64,000 nucleotides of DNA, from positions 29,648,421 through 29,712,420 of the forward strand of contig OY979716.1 of assembly GCA_963855995.1 (NCBI GenBank), given 5' to 3'. A model generated the notes under the pieces. The model was not told the DNA's origin and did no database searches. It saw only the letters and a list, made by a program, of their open reading frames with translations. Below are positions 12,566 through 23,777 of this stretch, one piece after another. This stretch comes from Muricea muricata. Its lineage: Eukaryota > Cnidaria > Anthozoa > Malacalcyonacea > Plexauridae. The translations under genes and the position numbers were made by a program. How positions within the stretch are numbered: position 1 is the first letter of the stretch; the number at the start of each line of letters is the position of its first letter.

Positions 12566-13708
12566 AACTATGATTATTATAGCAAAAAAGTATTCTCTGC
12601 AATTATAAGATTATTAAACTATATACACATGAATAGTTATCAAACATTGACACATCGTTGTAAATGTCTGCCGCCCTCGTCTTGACATAGAACGCACTGA
12701 ATCGTGGTAGCTTAATTCTCCATGAAACAAGTCATAAAATAGTTCTAGTGCAGCTAAACTGATTATTGTTTTTGTAACAAGTCTTCATTATAGAGTTAAA
12801 TCATACTGAAATTTAAACTTAGCTAAAGCCAGTTATATTGTAAAAGTTTCTGACAAGGTACACGTCCATGGTTTAATTTTCGGCCTTTGCATTTCCTGTT
12901 TAAAACTTAATGAGACTACGCACCTATGTGGATAAATCTAGGGAATATGTATAGTAGTAAAAAAATTTAGAAGATTTTCAAATTGTTATATTAGATATGC
13001 ATTCACTTTGGTTATCTATGACGGTAAAAGCATTTGTTAAGTTTAATGTGATCTATACCCTGATTGTGATGTAATTTTATTTGTTTTTGTTTTAATAAAA
13101 TAAGATGGTGGAGAACTCAGAACAAAATATCAGAGAAACTACATTCATATAGTCAGGCATTTTTTGCAAAGCATCACGCACGAAACTTAGAAAAAGTGCT
13201 AGATCGTGCATTCAAAGCCATATATAACACTTATTAAACTTAGAGCTAATCATTCCATTCTACAGATGATTGCAAGATATAGCAATTCTAACGTTTAAAA
13301 TGAAACATGACATAAGTCCACTTTATGTCTAATGAATTTTTGAGTAAGTTGACGAGGGATATGGCTTACGTTATTTAGACTTCTATAGACCCTGTATTAT
13401 TCTGTAAGTATTATCGTGGAAAAATTGAAGCAGATCCGGCCTATATTCGGAATAGGGGCCAAGACTGCAAGAATCCATACATAAAGTAGTTTAGTGAAGA
13501 ATGGAATATTTTTCTACACTCCAATCGATAATTGCAAGGTCAACCTGTTATAAAATCTTCTATGCTCGACATCCCACATTGCTAGTGTTTAGACAGTAAA
13601 GTGGTCGGATAGGAAAGGAACTAAAAGAGTTCCTAAAAGAATCAAAAGAATCAAACAAAACTCAGATATGTAGAGTTTAAAAGAAACCTAGCTGCTGTAT
13701 GTTAAATA
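12566..13708. other. Non-coding stretch 5' of the first gypsy element
   Basis: AT-rich; I see no gene or repeat structure. Confidence 0.4.
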
Positions 13709-13713
13709 CATAA

Positions 13714-13890
13714 TGTTATATCTTCAACAATACATTTAACTGGTGAAATACACGATTTAATTCAACTATAAAAACTCAACAACCTTGAACTGACAAGTCT
13801 TGTTCCGCACATGTCCGACTTCGCCCGTATACGCATGCGTCAATCCTTATCAAGAATAATTAGGAAATAATATGAAATAATTATATAACA
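13714..13890 (-). repeat. 3' LTR of gypsy element 1
   Basis: 177 bp, TGTTATATC...TTATATAACA with TGTT/AACA ends. It differs from the other LTR at two sites: A against G in AAATACACG, and GG against AG in ATTAGGAAAT. Confidence 0.95.
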
Positions 13891-13902
13891 TTTTCCCTTC
13901 TA
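13891..13902 (-). other. Polypurine tract of gypsy element 1
   Basis: On the minus strand AGAAGGGAAAA directly precedes the 3' LTR, the expected place for plus-strand priming. Confidence 0.8.
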
Positions 13903-13960
13903 AATAACTAAAAAACCTGTGTTCGTTAAGGTAGTGATAAAATGTCATCAACAAGTTAAA

Positions 13961-14998
13961 CTATTCAGTTTGTTGTCGCAGTCTTCCTCGATTCATTCGT
14001 AAAGGATAACGTCTTCCAACCGCTTCTGCATCACTTGTGGCCGGTTTGGGAACATCTGGATTGCAATTGTTGTCCCTGGCTGGGGAATCATCACCACTGG
14101 CACCCGTAACAATGTCCGAAGTGCTTCCCAATCCATCAGATGTTTCTGGTAGTTTTTCTGACGATATTTCTGTATCATCCAATTCACTTTTACCTGCGAT
14201 TTGTGTATCATCCTTCAGTAACTGATCTACATGCCGTTTCCACACACCTCCAGGTACTTTAACCATGTAATGCCTTAAACCAAGCTCTTCAGTTATCTCT
14301 CCACGAATCCATTTCTCTTTCCCTTGATAGTTACGCACGAAAACGTTTTGCCCTTTGGTAAATGACCTTATATTACGATTACCGTTACGTTCAAGAACTT
14401 TATATTGCTGCTTCTTCACGTGTTCTTCAACAGAAGGAAGGAGAAGGTCAAGGCGAGTTTGCAGTTTTCTCCCCATAAGTAAAACTGAAGGTGCTTCGCC
14501 CGTCGTTGTGTGTGGAGTATTCCGGTATACTAAAAGGCTTCTGGCCAGAACAACATTCACATCTTGTTTAGTGACTCGAGCTTGTGCAATTGCAGACTTT
14601 AGAATTTGAACTACTCGTTCTGCTTGACTATTTGTTGAAGGTTTGTAGGCTGCAGAGGTTCAGTGCATTATTTCATTGTTACGGCAAAACTGCTGAAATT
14701 CACTTGAAATGAACTGTGGTCCATTATCGGAAACCATTATTTCGGGAAGACCATAACGACTAAATATATCTCGTAGAACATTTATGGTAGCTGTAGATGT
14801 CGTGCTAGTCATTTTAACCACTTCTGGAAACTTGCTGTAAGCATCTACGACCACCAAGTACATAGTGCCAGAAATAGGCCCAGCAAAATCAATATGAATT
14901 CGAGACCACGGTTTTGAAGGAAATGTCCAAGGGTGTACAGGAGCTTGCACTGGCTCGGAACAGATCTTTTGGCACACAAGTGGACACCGTTTTTTCAA
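13961..14998 (-). pseudogene. Integrase region of gypsy element 1
   Basis: This part encodes the DDE integrase that would insert the cDNA. Visible are the CPLVC half of the HHCC zinc-binding motif, the core with IDFAGP and VVDAYSKFPEV (first Asp region), VSDNGPQF (second Asp), and SQAERVVQ (Glu). The C-terminal part has the usual YRNTPHTTTGEAP and LLMGRKLQTRLD blocks. Two lesions are visible: a frameshift in an A-run near 14985-14990, which separates this frame from the upstream polyprotein, and an in-frame TGA at 14660-14662 where this family usually has Trp after EIMH. The C-terminal tail is Ser/Asp-rich and ends RLRQQTE. Confidence 0.9.
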
Positions 14999-17324
14999 TA
15001 TCAGAGTCTATCTTGGGCCACCAAACGTAAGATCTGGAAAGAGCATTCATTCTTGTCATCCCTGGATGGGCTTCGTGTAATTCGGCCAATACTTCATTTC
15101 GAAGGGACGATGGTACAACTACTCTGGCACCCCAAAGAAGACATCCCTGATGGATGGTAAGTTCATCTTGTTTGTTCTTGTACGGCACTAAACTGGGGTC
15201 AACTACGGAAGGCCAGCCGTTTTGAACATATCTGTATACTAAGGACAGGATAGGATCCACTTGTGCCTTTTTCTTTACCATTTCAGCCGTAACATTCGTG
15301 ACGACACTTGCTTCAAAAAAGTAACACTCCACATTTTCACTCTTCGGAGACCACGTATGGGGTAGTGGTAAACGGGACATGCTGTCAGCATCTGCATGGG
15401 CGGCTGTGCTGCGGTATTCAATCTTGTAATGATAAGATGCAAGAATCAGAGCCCATCGTTGTAGTCGGGAAGCTGTATGAGCTGGAACAGCATAATGTGG
15501 TCCCAATAAGGTAAGGAGAGGACGGTGATCAGTCAGAATAGTAAACGAACGACCACAGAGATATTGATGGAATCGTTTACGTCCAAATATGATACTGAAT
15601 GCTTCTTTCTCGAGCTGTGAATAATTTCTTTGTGTTTCTGTTAACGTGCACGATGCAAAAGCTATTGGTTGGTGTTTTCCATTAATTATATGCGAAAGAA
15701 CCACTCCTGCACCATACGAAGAAGCATTACAGGATAGCACTAAAGGCAAAGTTTCATCGTAATGCACCAATGTTCTGGAATTTAATAAAAGGTTGTTAGC
15801 TGCCATAAAAGCATTATGTTCTGTTTTTGTCCATCTCCATGGAACATTTTTCTTAAGGAGGCTGTTCAGTGGTGCTAACACAGTAGAATGATGAGGCATA
15901 AAACGCGAGTAGAACATAATCAGTCCAAGAAATGACTTTAAAGCAACAGCATCTTTCGCAGGAGGTGCATCCTGGACAGCTGCCAATTTATCTATTGTTG
16001 GGTGGAGTCCGGCACTGTCGATTAAATGTCCTAAGTATACAACCGAGGATTGAAGAAACTTGCATTTGGTCTTGTTCAACTTGAAACCATATTTAAGCAA
16101 TCGTTCTAGAACTTGTGACAAAGTGTTAAGATGATCTTGATAATCAGTTCCAGCAATAAGAATGTCATTCAATCGACTAACAGCTTTTGGAATATCAGCC
16201 AATAACCCATCCATAATTCTCTGAAATATTGCTGGACCTGAATGAATGCCATTAGGTAATCTTTTAAAAGCAAACAAGCCCATATGGGTGTTGATCGTAA
16301 GATACTTCTGAGAATCCTTCGAAACAGGAATTTGATGATAGGCTTGCTTCAGATCTAATACACTAAATACTGTACAACCTCGTAATGCAGAATGCATGTC
16401 TTCTATTTTAGGCATTGGATAAGTTTCAACATTGGCACAAGAATTATATGTTACACTGAAATCACCACAAACACGAACCTCATCTCCGTCTTTTTTGCCC
16501 ACAGTTACAATAGGGGCTGCACTGGTTGCAGAAGAAACTCTTTCAATTACACCGTCCTTTTCCATTTTCAGTAATGCATTTTCCACTCTTTTTTGTAATC
16601 CATACGGAACTGGTCTAGCTTTATGGAATTTGGCACCAGTACTTTCATTAAGAACTACAGGCTTACCTGTATAACATCCCAGCTGAGGTTCAAACAGTTC
16701 ATCATACTGAGAAAGAAGGGCCTCCAAAGTTTTGTGATTATCTGTAATTTCTGAACATCTTGCTCTAGCAGGACAGAACACTTGTGATTCAATTCCAGGC
16801 AACTTGTTCCAGTCTAGCTTAATGTGCCTCAACCAGTTTCTTCCAAATAGAGCTCCACACCCTTGTGGTACTACAAGTAATGGGAGGGAATACTCAGTTC
16901 CAGCGTATGTCACAGTAACATTGATTTTTCCCAAAGGTTGAATCTTTTCACCAGTATACGTAGATAATTTAACTGCTGTGGGTGTCAAGGGAATATGAGA
17001 ACAGAATTTCTCATAAAAAGTGACGGGAGCTAATGATAAGGCACAGCCAGTATCCAATTGCATGCAACATTCTTCATTTTCTATTTGCAAAGGTACAGAA
17101 ATTTCCGAGGTGAATAACGAGTTGACGTCAAACACTGTAAACAAATCTTCTTCAGAAAACACTGCATCGGAATCTAGTCTCTGTTCCACACGATTATTTT
17201 CCATGTTACCTTTTTTGCAAACACGAGCAATATGGCCCCTGCGTTTACATCTACTGCAAACAACATTCCAAAATCTACCCTGGTTTCGAGAATGTTCAGT
17301 ACTTTCCACAAGAATAACACACAT
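14889..17324 (-). pseudogene. Protease, reverse transcriptase and RNase H of gypsy element 1
   Basis: The 811-codon frame starts within the nucleocapsid zinc knuckles (CSRCKRRGHIARVC). It continues with an aspartic protease (LQLDTGCALSLAP), reverse transcriptase (LDLKQAYHQIPV), RNase H (LTDHRPLL) and the HHCC start (HEAHPGMTRM). The reverse transcriptase YLDD box reads RLND, so one catalytic Asp is Asn. The first RNase H Asp is also Asn (LSCNASSYGAG). These changes would abolish both activities even if the frames were intact. The frame then reads out of register near 14990. A lost first frame inside knuckle one separates it from gag. Confidence 0.92.
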
Positions 17325-17547
17325 ATGAAGATTTTTGGAATGAGGGTACCGATGGTTTTCGATTTTGTTGATTTAGTAGATTCCTACTATTACCCATCGA
17401 ATGCACTGATTCATCCCCAGGTTTTGCATCATTTTGAACTTCTAAAGTCTCTTTACTAGCAACTTCATCAGCAATGGCAACTTTTAATGCATCTTGAAAA
17501 GTACGGTCTTCATTGAGTAACTTTTTCCGAGTAGCTGAATTACGAAT

Positions 17548-18000
17548 TCAACATATAAACTGATCGTGAAGGGAACGGTTTAGGAATTCCCCAAAATTGC
17601 AAGTGGAAGCATAACGTCGCAACTGAGCACTATAAGCAGAAACACTCTCATTTTCTTCCTGAACACATCGATGAAATCTGTACGTTTCAGCGACTTCTAA
17701 CCATTTAGGTTTGTAATGATCCTTTAACTTGTCACAGAGCTGCGAAAAACTTTTGTCTTTAGGTGAATCTGGGCTGCATAAATCACGAAGTATGGCATAC
17801 GAATTCTTGCCCATAACAGAAATAAATACGGCAACTTTTTTCTTGTCTGCAGCCGCAAGTACTTCTTGTGAGGCTTCAGCACTGCACTGTCCAATCGAAT
17901 TAGCTATAAAGAATTGTTCCAGCCTTTCCAAATAAGCAGTAAATAGCTCCGTAGAAGGGTCAAATTCACCGAGTACGCCGAATAACGACGTCGAAGACAT
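17548..18000 (-). pseudogene. Gag (capsid part) of gypsy element 1
   Basis: This Gag begins MSSTSLFGVLGEFDPSTEL and has the retrotransposon-Gag layout: helical capsid with YLERLEQFF and YRFHRCVQEENESVSAYSAQLRRYA, ending HDQFIC. A TGA at 17548-17550 replaces the Gly codon usual at this point. The same frame then continues (IRNSATRKKLL onward) to the first zinc knuckle near 17305, where a one-base insertion after CYSCGK and a Cys-to-Gly change break the knuckle. Confidence 0.88.
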
Positions 18001-18080
18001 CGCGGGAAAACAACAGTCAATATTCCTGAATTAAATACCGTATACTCCGAAATAAGCAATCTTGCCAATGAATATTAATA

Positions 18081-18097
18081 TCCCATCCTCGTCGCCA
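18081..18097 (-). other. Primer binding site, tRNA-Ser type (gypsy element 1)
   Basis: On the minus strand TGGCGACGAGGATGGGA lies two bases inside the 5' LTR. It is the complement of the 3' end of metazoan tRNA-Ser, whose acceptor stem begins GACGAGG. The identical 17-mer is used by gypsy element 2. Confidence 0.88.
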
Positions 18098-18099
18098 AT

Positions 18100-18276
18100 T
18101 GTTATATCTTCAACAATACATTTAACTGGTGAAATGCACGATTTAATTCAACTATAAAAACTCAACAACCTTGAACTGACAAGTCTTGTTCCGCACATGT
18201 CCGACTTCGCCCGTATACGCATGCGTCAATCCTTATCAAGAATAATTAAGAAATAATATGAAATAATTATATAACA
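18100..18276 (-). repeat. 5' LTR of gypsy element 1
   Basis: 177 bp, ends TGTT/AACA, about 99% identical by eye to the LTR at 13714-13890. Followed by the CATAA target duplication. Confidence 0.95.
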
Positions 18277-18554
18277 CATAAAAGGATGTTTTAGTCAGGA
18301 AGCTGAAAGAAGAAAACCCACCCTATCGGGTAACAATTCCATTTTGGGTTTATATTTTACCTGTAGACCTAAAAATGTATTTCCATATGTTGGTAGCCTT
18401 GAAATTACTTGTAAGCTCCAGGCAGCATGCATGTTTTTCTTCATTTTTGTATAAAACTCTGGCTTCCAGAGCAAAATGAATGGAACTGCATGTTCGTTTA
18501 TTGAAAAATAGCTTGTATCATTAGAAAGTTGAAAGAAATACATAGAAGATATTA

Positions 18555-19820
18555 TTAAAGGACATTGACAATAAAAGTTTTTATTGTTTCATGTGAAAGA
18601 GCATGAAAAAGTGAGCTGATTGGCCGTTTACTGTAATAGACTATCTCTTTTAGTTCCGAAATTATTTGCAAAAATGTACAAAATATAAACTGCTGATTCA
18701 GCAAAAGTTGTGACGTCACTAGTTGGGTAAGTAGGTTTAATTTATTTATTTATTAAGCTTTACCATTTAAACATATAACAACATTTACATAAAACAAAAC
18801 ATACAAATTGGACAAAATGGTTGGGTAACGCAACAGCTTTCGCCAATTGTAGCGGCCCTTGTATACATATATATAGTACAGACAAACATATAGAATTAGA
18901 AGCAGATTAGAGAATTGAAAGAAGAAGCATTTCCTAACAGCTAAAAACAACACAACATAGGACAAGACAAATTACGACACATGTTACAAGACAAACAAAT
19001 AGACTTCCATGTTCTTGGATCCTCTGCATCATAGTTACTTAAAGCAAATTTATAATACTCATAGAGTCTATTCTTGAAGGAACTAAAAGTGGTGTTCTTT
19101 TCAGTTAACTTCTTTGGAAGTATGTTCCACACCCTTGTTGAACGAGTGACAAACGATTTCTGAGACGTGGATGTCTTGCACTGTCTTGTTGTAAACATTA
19201 AACACATACAGTTATTATTCAATAATTACTACCCAAATTCAATAATTGTACACACAGATACTACATTGCAAGATACATCCAAAAATATTTCTAACGTCGT
19301 TGCTATGGTAACACTGTCGTCCTCAGGCTCCACACAAAATTTTTATAAAATAGCTGTATACTGAAACTGGTTATAACAACATGATATCAAAAGTTTGTAT
19401 GCTATACATATGCATGCCTCCAGTTCAATGGGAAAATCATTGTTCGAAAAACATGCCCGCGTGGATAAATACAACAAGTTATAGAAATTTCGTATCAGGG
19501 GCCTGGGGACGACTTGTTACCTTGGCAACAAAATTAGGAATGTTTTTTTATGCATCTTGTCGTGTAGTATCCATGTGCAAAATTTTGTTGAGTTTGAATG
19601 AATAATAACTGAGCTATGCTTGTTTATGTATTTATTAAACGTACTTACCCAACTAGTGACGTCACAACTTTTGCTGAGTCAGCAGTTTATATTTTGCACA
19701 TTTTTGCGAATAACTTCGGAATTAAAAGAGATAGTCTTTTACAGTAAACGGCCTATTAGCTTATTTTTTCATGCTCTTTCGCATGAAACAATAAAATTTT
19801 TTATTGCCAATGCCCTTTAA
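18555..19820. mobile_element. TTAA-bounded inverted-repeat element with nested LINE fragment
   Basis: TTAAAGGACATTGACAATAAA at the left is mirrored by TTTATTGCCAATGCCCTTTAA at the right. The inverted match runs about 180 bp (to 18738 and from 19640), through AAAGAGCATGAAAAA and GTGACGTCACTAGTTGGGTAAG. The flanking repeat provides an uninterrupted site. Its ends resemble those of the Kolobok-type element at 46605-57727 (TTAAAGTGG), so it may be a non-autonomous relative; that link is inference. Confidence 0.8.
18755..19222 (-). pseudogene. 5'-truncated LINE end (reverse transcriptase C-terminus)
   Basis: The minus-strand frame 18941-19222 reads the C-terminal tail typical of L2/CR1-like LINE ORF2: FVTRSTRVWNILPKKL, FSSFKNRLYEYY and DPRTWKSICLSCNMCRNL. 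Only the last ~80 codons and a short 3' part are present, as expected from abortive target-primed reverse transcription. It lies inside the TTAA-bounded element, so it inserted after that element did, or was carried by it. Confidence 0.75.
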
Positions 19821-20000
19821 GGGTTATCTTGATTTTTCAGTCAGTTACACAGTGATTTGTCCATTAAGGTCTTATAAAAGGTAAAGTGACGCCTACTTTC
19901 TTGGGAACTAGTCCATTAGAAAATGCGTTTTCAACATCTCACATATAGCTCCACAGAAATTCAAGAAACCATAGAAATCTTTATCATGTCTTATGTGGGC

Positions 20001-20603
20001 TTTTTTATGAAATTTCTGACGAAAAATTTTTTTAATAAATGAATATGCAATTTTACTAATTTTGGCTATATAAGAGTTTTATAGAAATGATCGGAAGAAA
20101 AACGTGTTTCCTTTGACCCATAAATAATTTGAAGGCTGTTAGCATAAAAAATACGCTTACCAGGTCAAAAGATACAATATTAAAGCCAAACTAGAATTGT
20201 TTCCCGGCAGGGTGAGGTTTCAGTCATTTTCGTTCTCCAGCTGCCGGACAGAGTATCAAACTGGATAAGCTGCAATTGAGGAAACTGTAAACGGTGTCAC
20301 AAACTCTGCAAAAAAAAACAACTTATTATTTTAGTTATAATAAATTTTGTCTTTCTCACTAGATAAAGGTTAGAGGTGGAAGAAGAAAATAGAATGTGCC
20401 GTCAAACAGACAAAAGAGGAAGTCCAAAAAGGATCAAGCCACTGATCAACATAAAGGTGCACGGACTGTACAGACGTGAGACAATACGATGTTAGCCTGT
20501 CAAAATGCATAAAATGCGTGTCTATAATTTTTGAGATTAAGCTAGGCTTTAAATAATCCAGCATATGCCTTTTGCTGGTTAAAAATTGTTCCTTGTACCT
20601 TTA
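20001..20603. other. Non-coding stretch
   Basis: No gene is supported. An AGCTGCCGGACAGAG sequence near 20260 resembles the GTCCGGCAG ends of the neighbouring foldback and may be a degenerate end of a related copy. Confidence 0.4.
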
Positions 20604-21306
20604 GTCCGGCAGATAGATGCCAATATACTTACCATTTCGAGGGGCAATTCCATTAAGGTCTTATCTTGTTCCTTTAAAGTTAGACTGGTTAGTAAGCATA
20701 TTTCTGAATGTTGGCCGGGTTGAAGTTTCTTGCTGGCTCTTGCCAACACGTTTTTATATGATATTACTATAAAACTGTATTACTGTCAAAAAAGGTGATA
20801 TTTTACGTTCAATTTTAGAAAAAATAACTTGCATCAACAGAAAGCTCGTAAAAAACTAAATATAATACATTTAAATGGCCACCTCAATTTTTCAAGCGGT
20901 TTTGAGGTTATTGATCCTTCAAACTATGAAAAAAATGCTAAAATCATGCCAAAAACCTGGGCACTAGTGTAAAAATATGCTTTCAAAGGCTAATAACTCA
21001 CTGAGAAATGAAAAAAATTAGGACGCGATTTATATGTCTTATGTTTAGTTTTTTACAAGCTTTCTGTTATGCAAGTTATTTTTTCTAAAATTGAAATTGA
21101 AATTGAAATATCACCCTTTTTGACAGTAATACAGTTTTATAGTAACATCGTATAAAAAAGTGTTGGCAAGAGCCCACAAGGAATTTCAACACGGCCAACA
21201 TTCTGAAATATTCTTACTTACCTTAAAGGAACAAGATAAAACCAAAATGAAATTGTCCCTCGATATGGTAAGTAAACATGCTTTTTGGTACCCCCATCTG
21301 CCGGAC
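20604..21306. mobile_element. Foldback element with ~275 bp arms and GTCCGGCAGAT ends
   Basis: Left arm 20604-20885 and right arm 21030-21306 are reverse complements with moderate divergence. GTCCGGCAGAT pairs with ATCTGCCGGAC, CTTATCTTGTTCCTTTAA with TTAAAGGAACAAGATAA, and AATAACTTGCAT with its complement. The central part matches the repeat at 1-300, so that repeat is probably part of this element family. No coding. Confidence 0.78.
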
Positions 21307-21889
21307 CTTTTTTTGCGCATTCTTTAGGTATAATCCTCTGGCACTGAAATTGTTTATAGCAAAATTTTACCAAAAAAATACCATTTTTTGTAAAAACCAA
21401 AACCTATAAAATATGCTTATAAATGTACTGAACATACATATATTCACGATGTAAAAAAGTTGCTTGATATTTGTAAGATTTGTAGAATAATTTGTCAAAC
21501 TCTGCGGGATCTCTGTGTACCAATTAAATTTTCCATTGTTGCACTCACACACAGCCATCGGGTTATTGTTGGATTCTGTGGCAGTACATGTGCAAAGCGT
21601 CGAATAACAATGTGCATGCGCTCATGAGATGCATGCGTTTTCTTAATTCGCTTACTTGCAAAACAGTCTTAATGAATTTTTATTTCAGGGAAACTACTCC
21701 AGAATAACTGGTTACTATATTAGTGTTATTTAGTACTCTTGAAAACAAGTTGAGAAAGAGTACACAAGATGAAAATTTTTGACTTTTTAAACAATGCACG
21801 CTCCAGGTATATAGAAAATTTTATGACAACGTTTCAACTACATTGTACGATCTTTCTTTTGACGACTGAAGATCACTGAAAATTCATTA
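21307..21889. other. Non-coding stretch
   Basis: Short frames on the minus strand (21218-21558) have no recognisable content. Nothing else seen. Confidence 0.4.
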
Positions 21890-22463
21890 ACATGGTAATC
21901 TTGAAAATTATTTCTAATAGCTAAAAATTTTTACGTAAAGCTCAGTGCATTTTGTACGCACAGTGATAAGAAATGTTGAGCCGTGACACGACCTACATAT
22001 CTACATAATTATATATGTCATTGTCCTACCACATTGTACATTTAGCATCATACACGGTTATATTGCACATTTTGCATTCAGGACAAAGATAATTACATTA
22101 TGATGGCATGATTAACATAAGTTTCCTGCTGTGACAATTGACATAATGACATGTTCAATGCAACCTGTAACCGAATATAATTGCAGTTATTTATATACAT
22201 TCAACATATCAACATGTTACCGAAGTTTTGCGAAAGAATGTCTCAATTCAGGGTAGCTATTCAAACAACCAAGATGTGGTTGACTGATTTTCTACGTGGT
22301 TTTAGTATGATTGCGTCTCCAAACTACAGTATTTCAGATGCGCGCTTAAAGGCAGGAAGATATACCATGCGTGTTCAATATGGCAATCGAAGATTGTGGA
22401 ATTACTGAAAATATATACTGCATCAACTGGAATAAGACGTCATAATGTATTAGATATGTTATA

Positions 22464-23470
22464 CCGAGTGGCGCAAAAAAAGTTAACCTGTTTGATTAAA
22501 CATAACGCCGCAACTAAAGAGTTTATCACACAGAAAACATGCTCTTCGCTTTCATTGATGTCTAACTTAAAGTTTGATATGCATTATATTCTTTTTCATG
22601 CAATATTCGCCGAGATATCGAACTTTCAATTTCCCATTTGCATTTTGCAAAAGTGCACAAATTTGCTAAAAATGGCCTTAAAGTGCTTTAATTAATGCTT
22701 TTATTTTATCGTACGCACACTGTTTAAATGAAGTTCAAATCGAAACAATAGACAAATGGATATGCTCTTTTATTTTTGTTTTACGAGCTTTTGGAAAGCA
22801 ATCATTGAAATTTAGAAAAACAAGGCTGTTGTGGTTCTGGGTTTGTGGCTGGGTGCCCATCGCCATGCGCTGTGTATTTCCTGACATTTGTTGTGTTTAT
22901 TTCCGAATTTAAGCTGAAATTGCTTCGTCTGATACTATTAACTGATCTAGGAAACCAGGGTTTTGCTCGACAGTATTTACAAATTGATTACAAAATTTAA
23001 AACGTGCCGCATGATGAGCAACCCAACAATTTGAGACAGCTTCGTAAAGCAATTGTTACCAAACGCCGCAAAATCGACCAGCAAACAATGCAACGATTTT
23101 TTGACTGCATGGTCACTCGAGCAACACGTTGCATCAATGCAAGAGGACATGCTATTAAAGATGAATAGACGTTCAACTTTAGAAAACGAACGCGTAGTAC
23201 TTCGTTGTTGTCTACATTACTACATATAAACATTTTTTTTCATATTTAAATTAATAGACCATTTTTAGCTAATTTGTGCACTTTTCAAAAATGCATATTG
23301 AAATTAAAACTTCGATATCTTGGCAAATACTGCATGAAAAAACATACTCAGCATATCAAATTTTAAGTTAAACATTAATAAAAGTGATGAGCATGGTTTC
23401 AGTGTGATAGATTTAATAGTTTCAATGTTATACCTAGTCAAACAGGTTAACTTTTTTTTGCGCCACACGG
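22464..23470 (+). mobile_element. Tc1/mariner-like element inserted at TA
   Basis: CCGAGTGGCGCAAAAAAAG at the left pairs with the complementary TTTTTTTGCGCCACACGG at the right. The inverted match runs ~220 bp inward, through GTTAACCTGTTTGA and TTTGCTAAAAATGG. The flanks are TA on both sides, and the left arm of the long inverted repeat (near 3519-3522, TTGTATAACATA) shows the site without the insertion. Its interior keeps only the end of a transposase gene, so it is not autonomous. Confidence 0.88.
22997..23167 (+). pseudogene. C-terminal remnant of a Tc1-like transposase
   Basis: The plus strand reads PNNLRQLRKAIVTKRR, then IDQQTMQRFFDCM and RATRCINARGHAIK before a stop. This matches the C-terminal end of IS630/Tc1 transposases (…LIQSMRRRCQAVINARGGHT type). 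The catalytic DDE part is not seen. The antisense frame at 22997-23233 is a shadow. Confidence 0.65.
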
Positions 23471-23777
23471 TACAACATAAGTAGGGATATCTAAATGAAT
23501 TAAGCCTGATATGTGTTCCCTAGTTTGTTTCATGAGACGCTAGTCTGTCCTCGAGTGCGTCGAAATTGCTGATAAATGAATGGCGCATTTTGTTGCCATT
23601 TTCATCTAAAAATTTACGCAATGTAGACATACAGTTATATATGATGAAACATAGCTGGCTGGCAGAATACCATACAGTTTGCGGGCTTGCATGTACTTTC
23701 CGTGTAGACAAAACTTAGAGAAAGTTCATCGCTTAAATTCAAGCGCTCCTTCAACCACGCAGTTTACAATTATATAC

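Larger units (their letters stand above)
13714..18276 (-). mobile_element. Ty3/gypsy LTR retrotransposon 1, complete but inactivated
   Basis: The element is bounded by two 177 bp LTRs and flanked by a 5 bp target duplication, CATAA (13709-13713 and 18277-18281). Reading on the minus strand, the order is LTR, primer binding site, gag, protease, reverse transcriptase, RNase H, integrase, polypurine tract, LTR. There is no chromodomain and no envelope gene. Short LTRs and a tRNA-Ser-type primer site suggest the Mag-like lineage (inference). The coding region has at least two nonsense codons, two frameshifts and altered catalytic residues, yet the LTRs differ at only two positions. Confidence 0.95.
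18285..20000. repeat. Old dispersed repeat split by a TTAA-bounded insertion
   Basis: 18285-18554 and 19821-20000 together resemble 1-300. ATAGCTTGTATCATTAGAAAG matches the ATAACTTGTATCATAAGAAAG there. After the insertion, CTTGGGAACTAGTC and AAATGCGTTTTCAA match the CTGGGCACTAGTC and AAGTTTTCAAACG of the uninterrupted copy. The break is exactly at TTAA. Confidence 0.65.
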
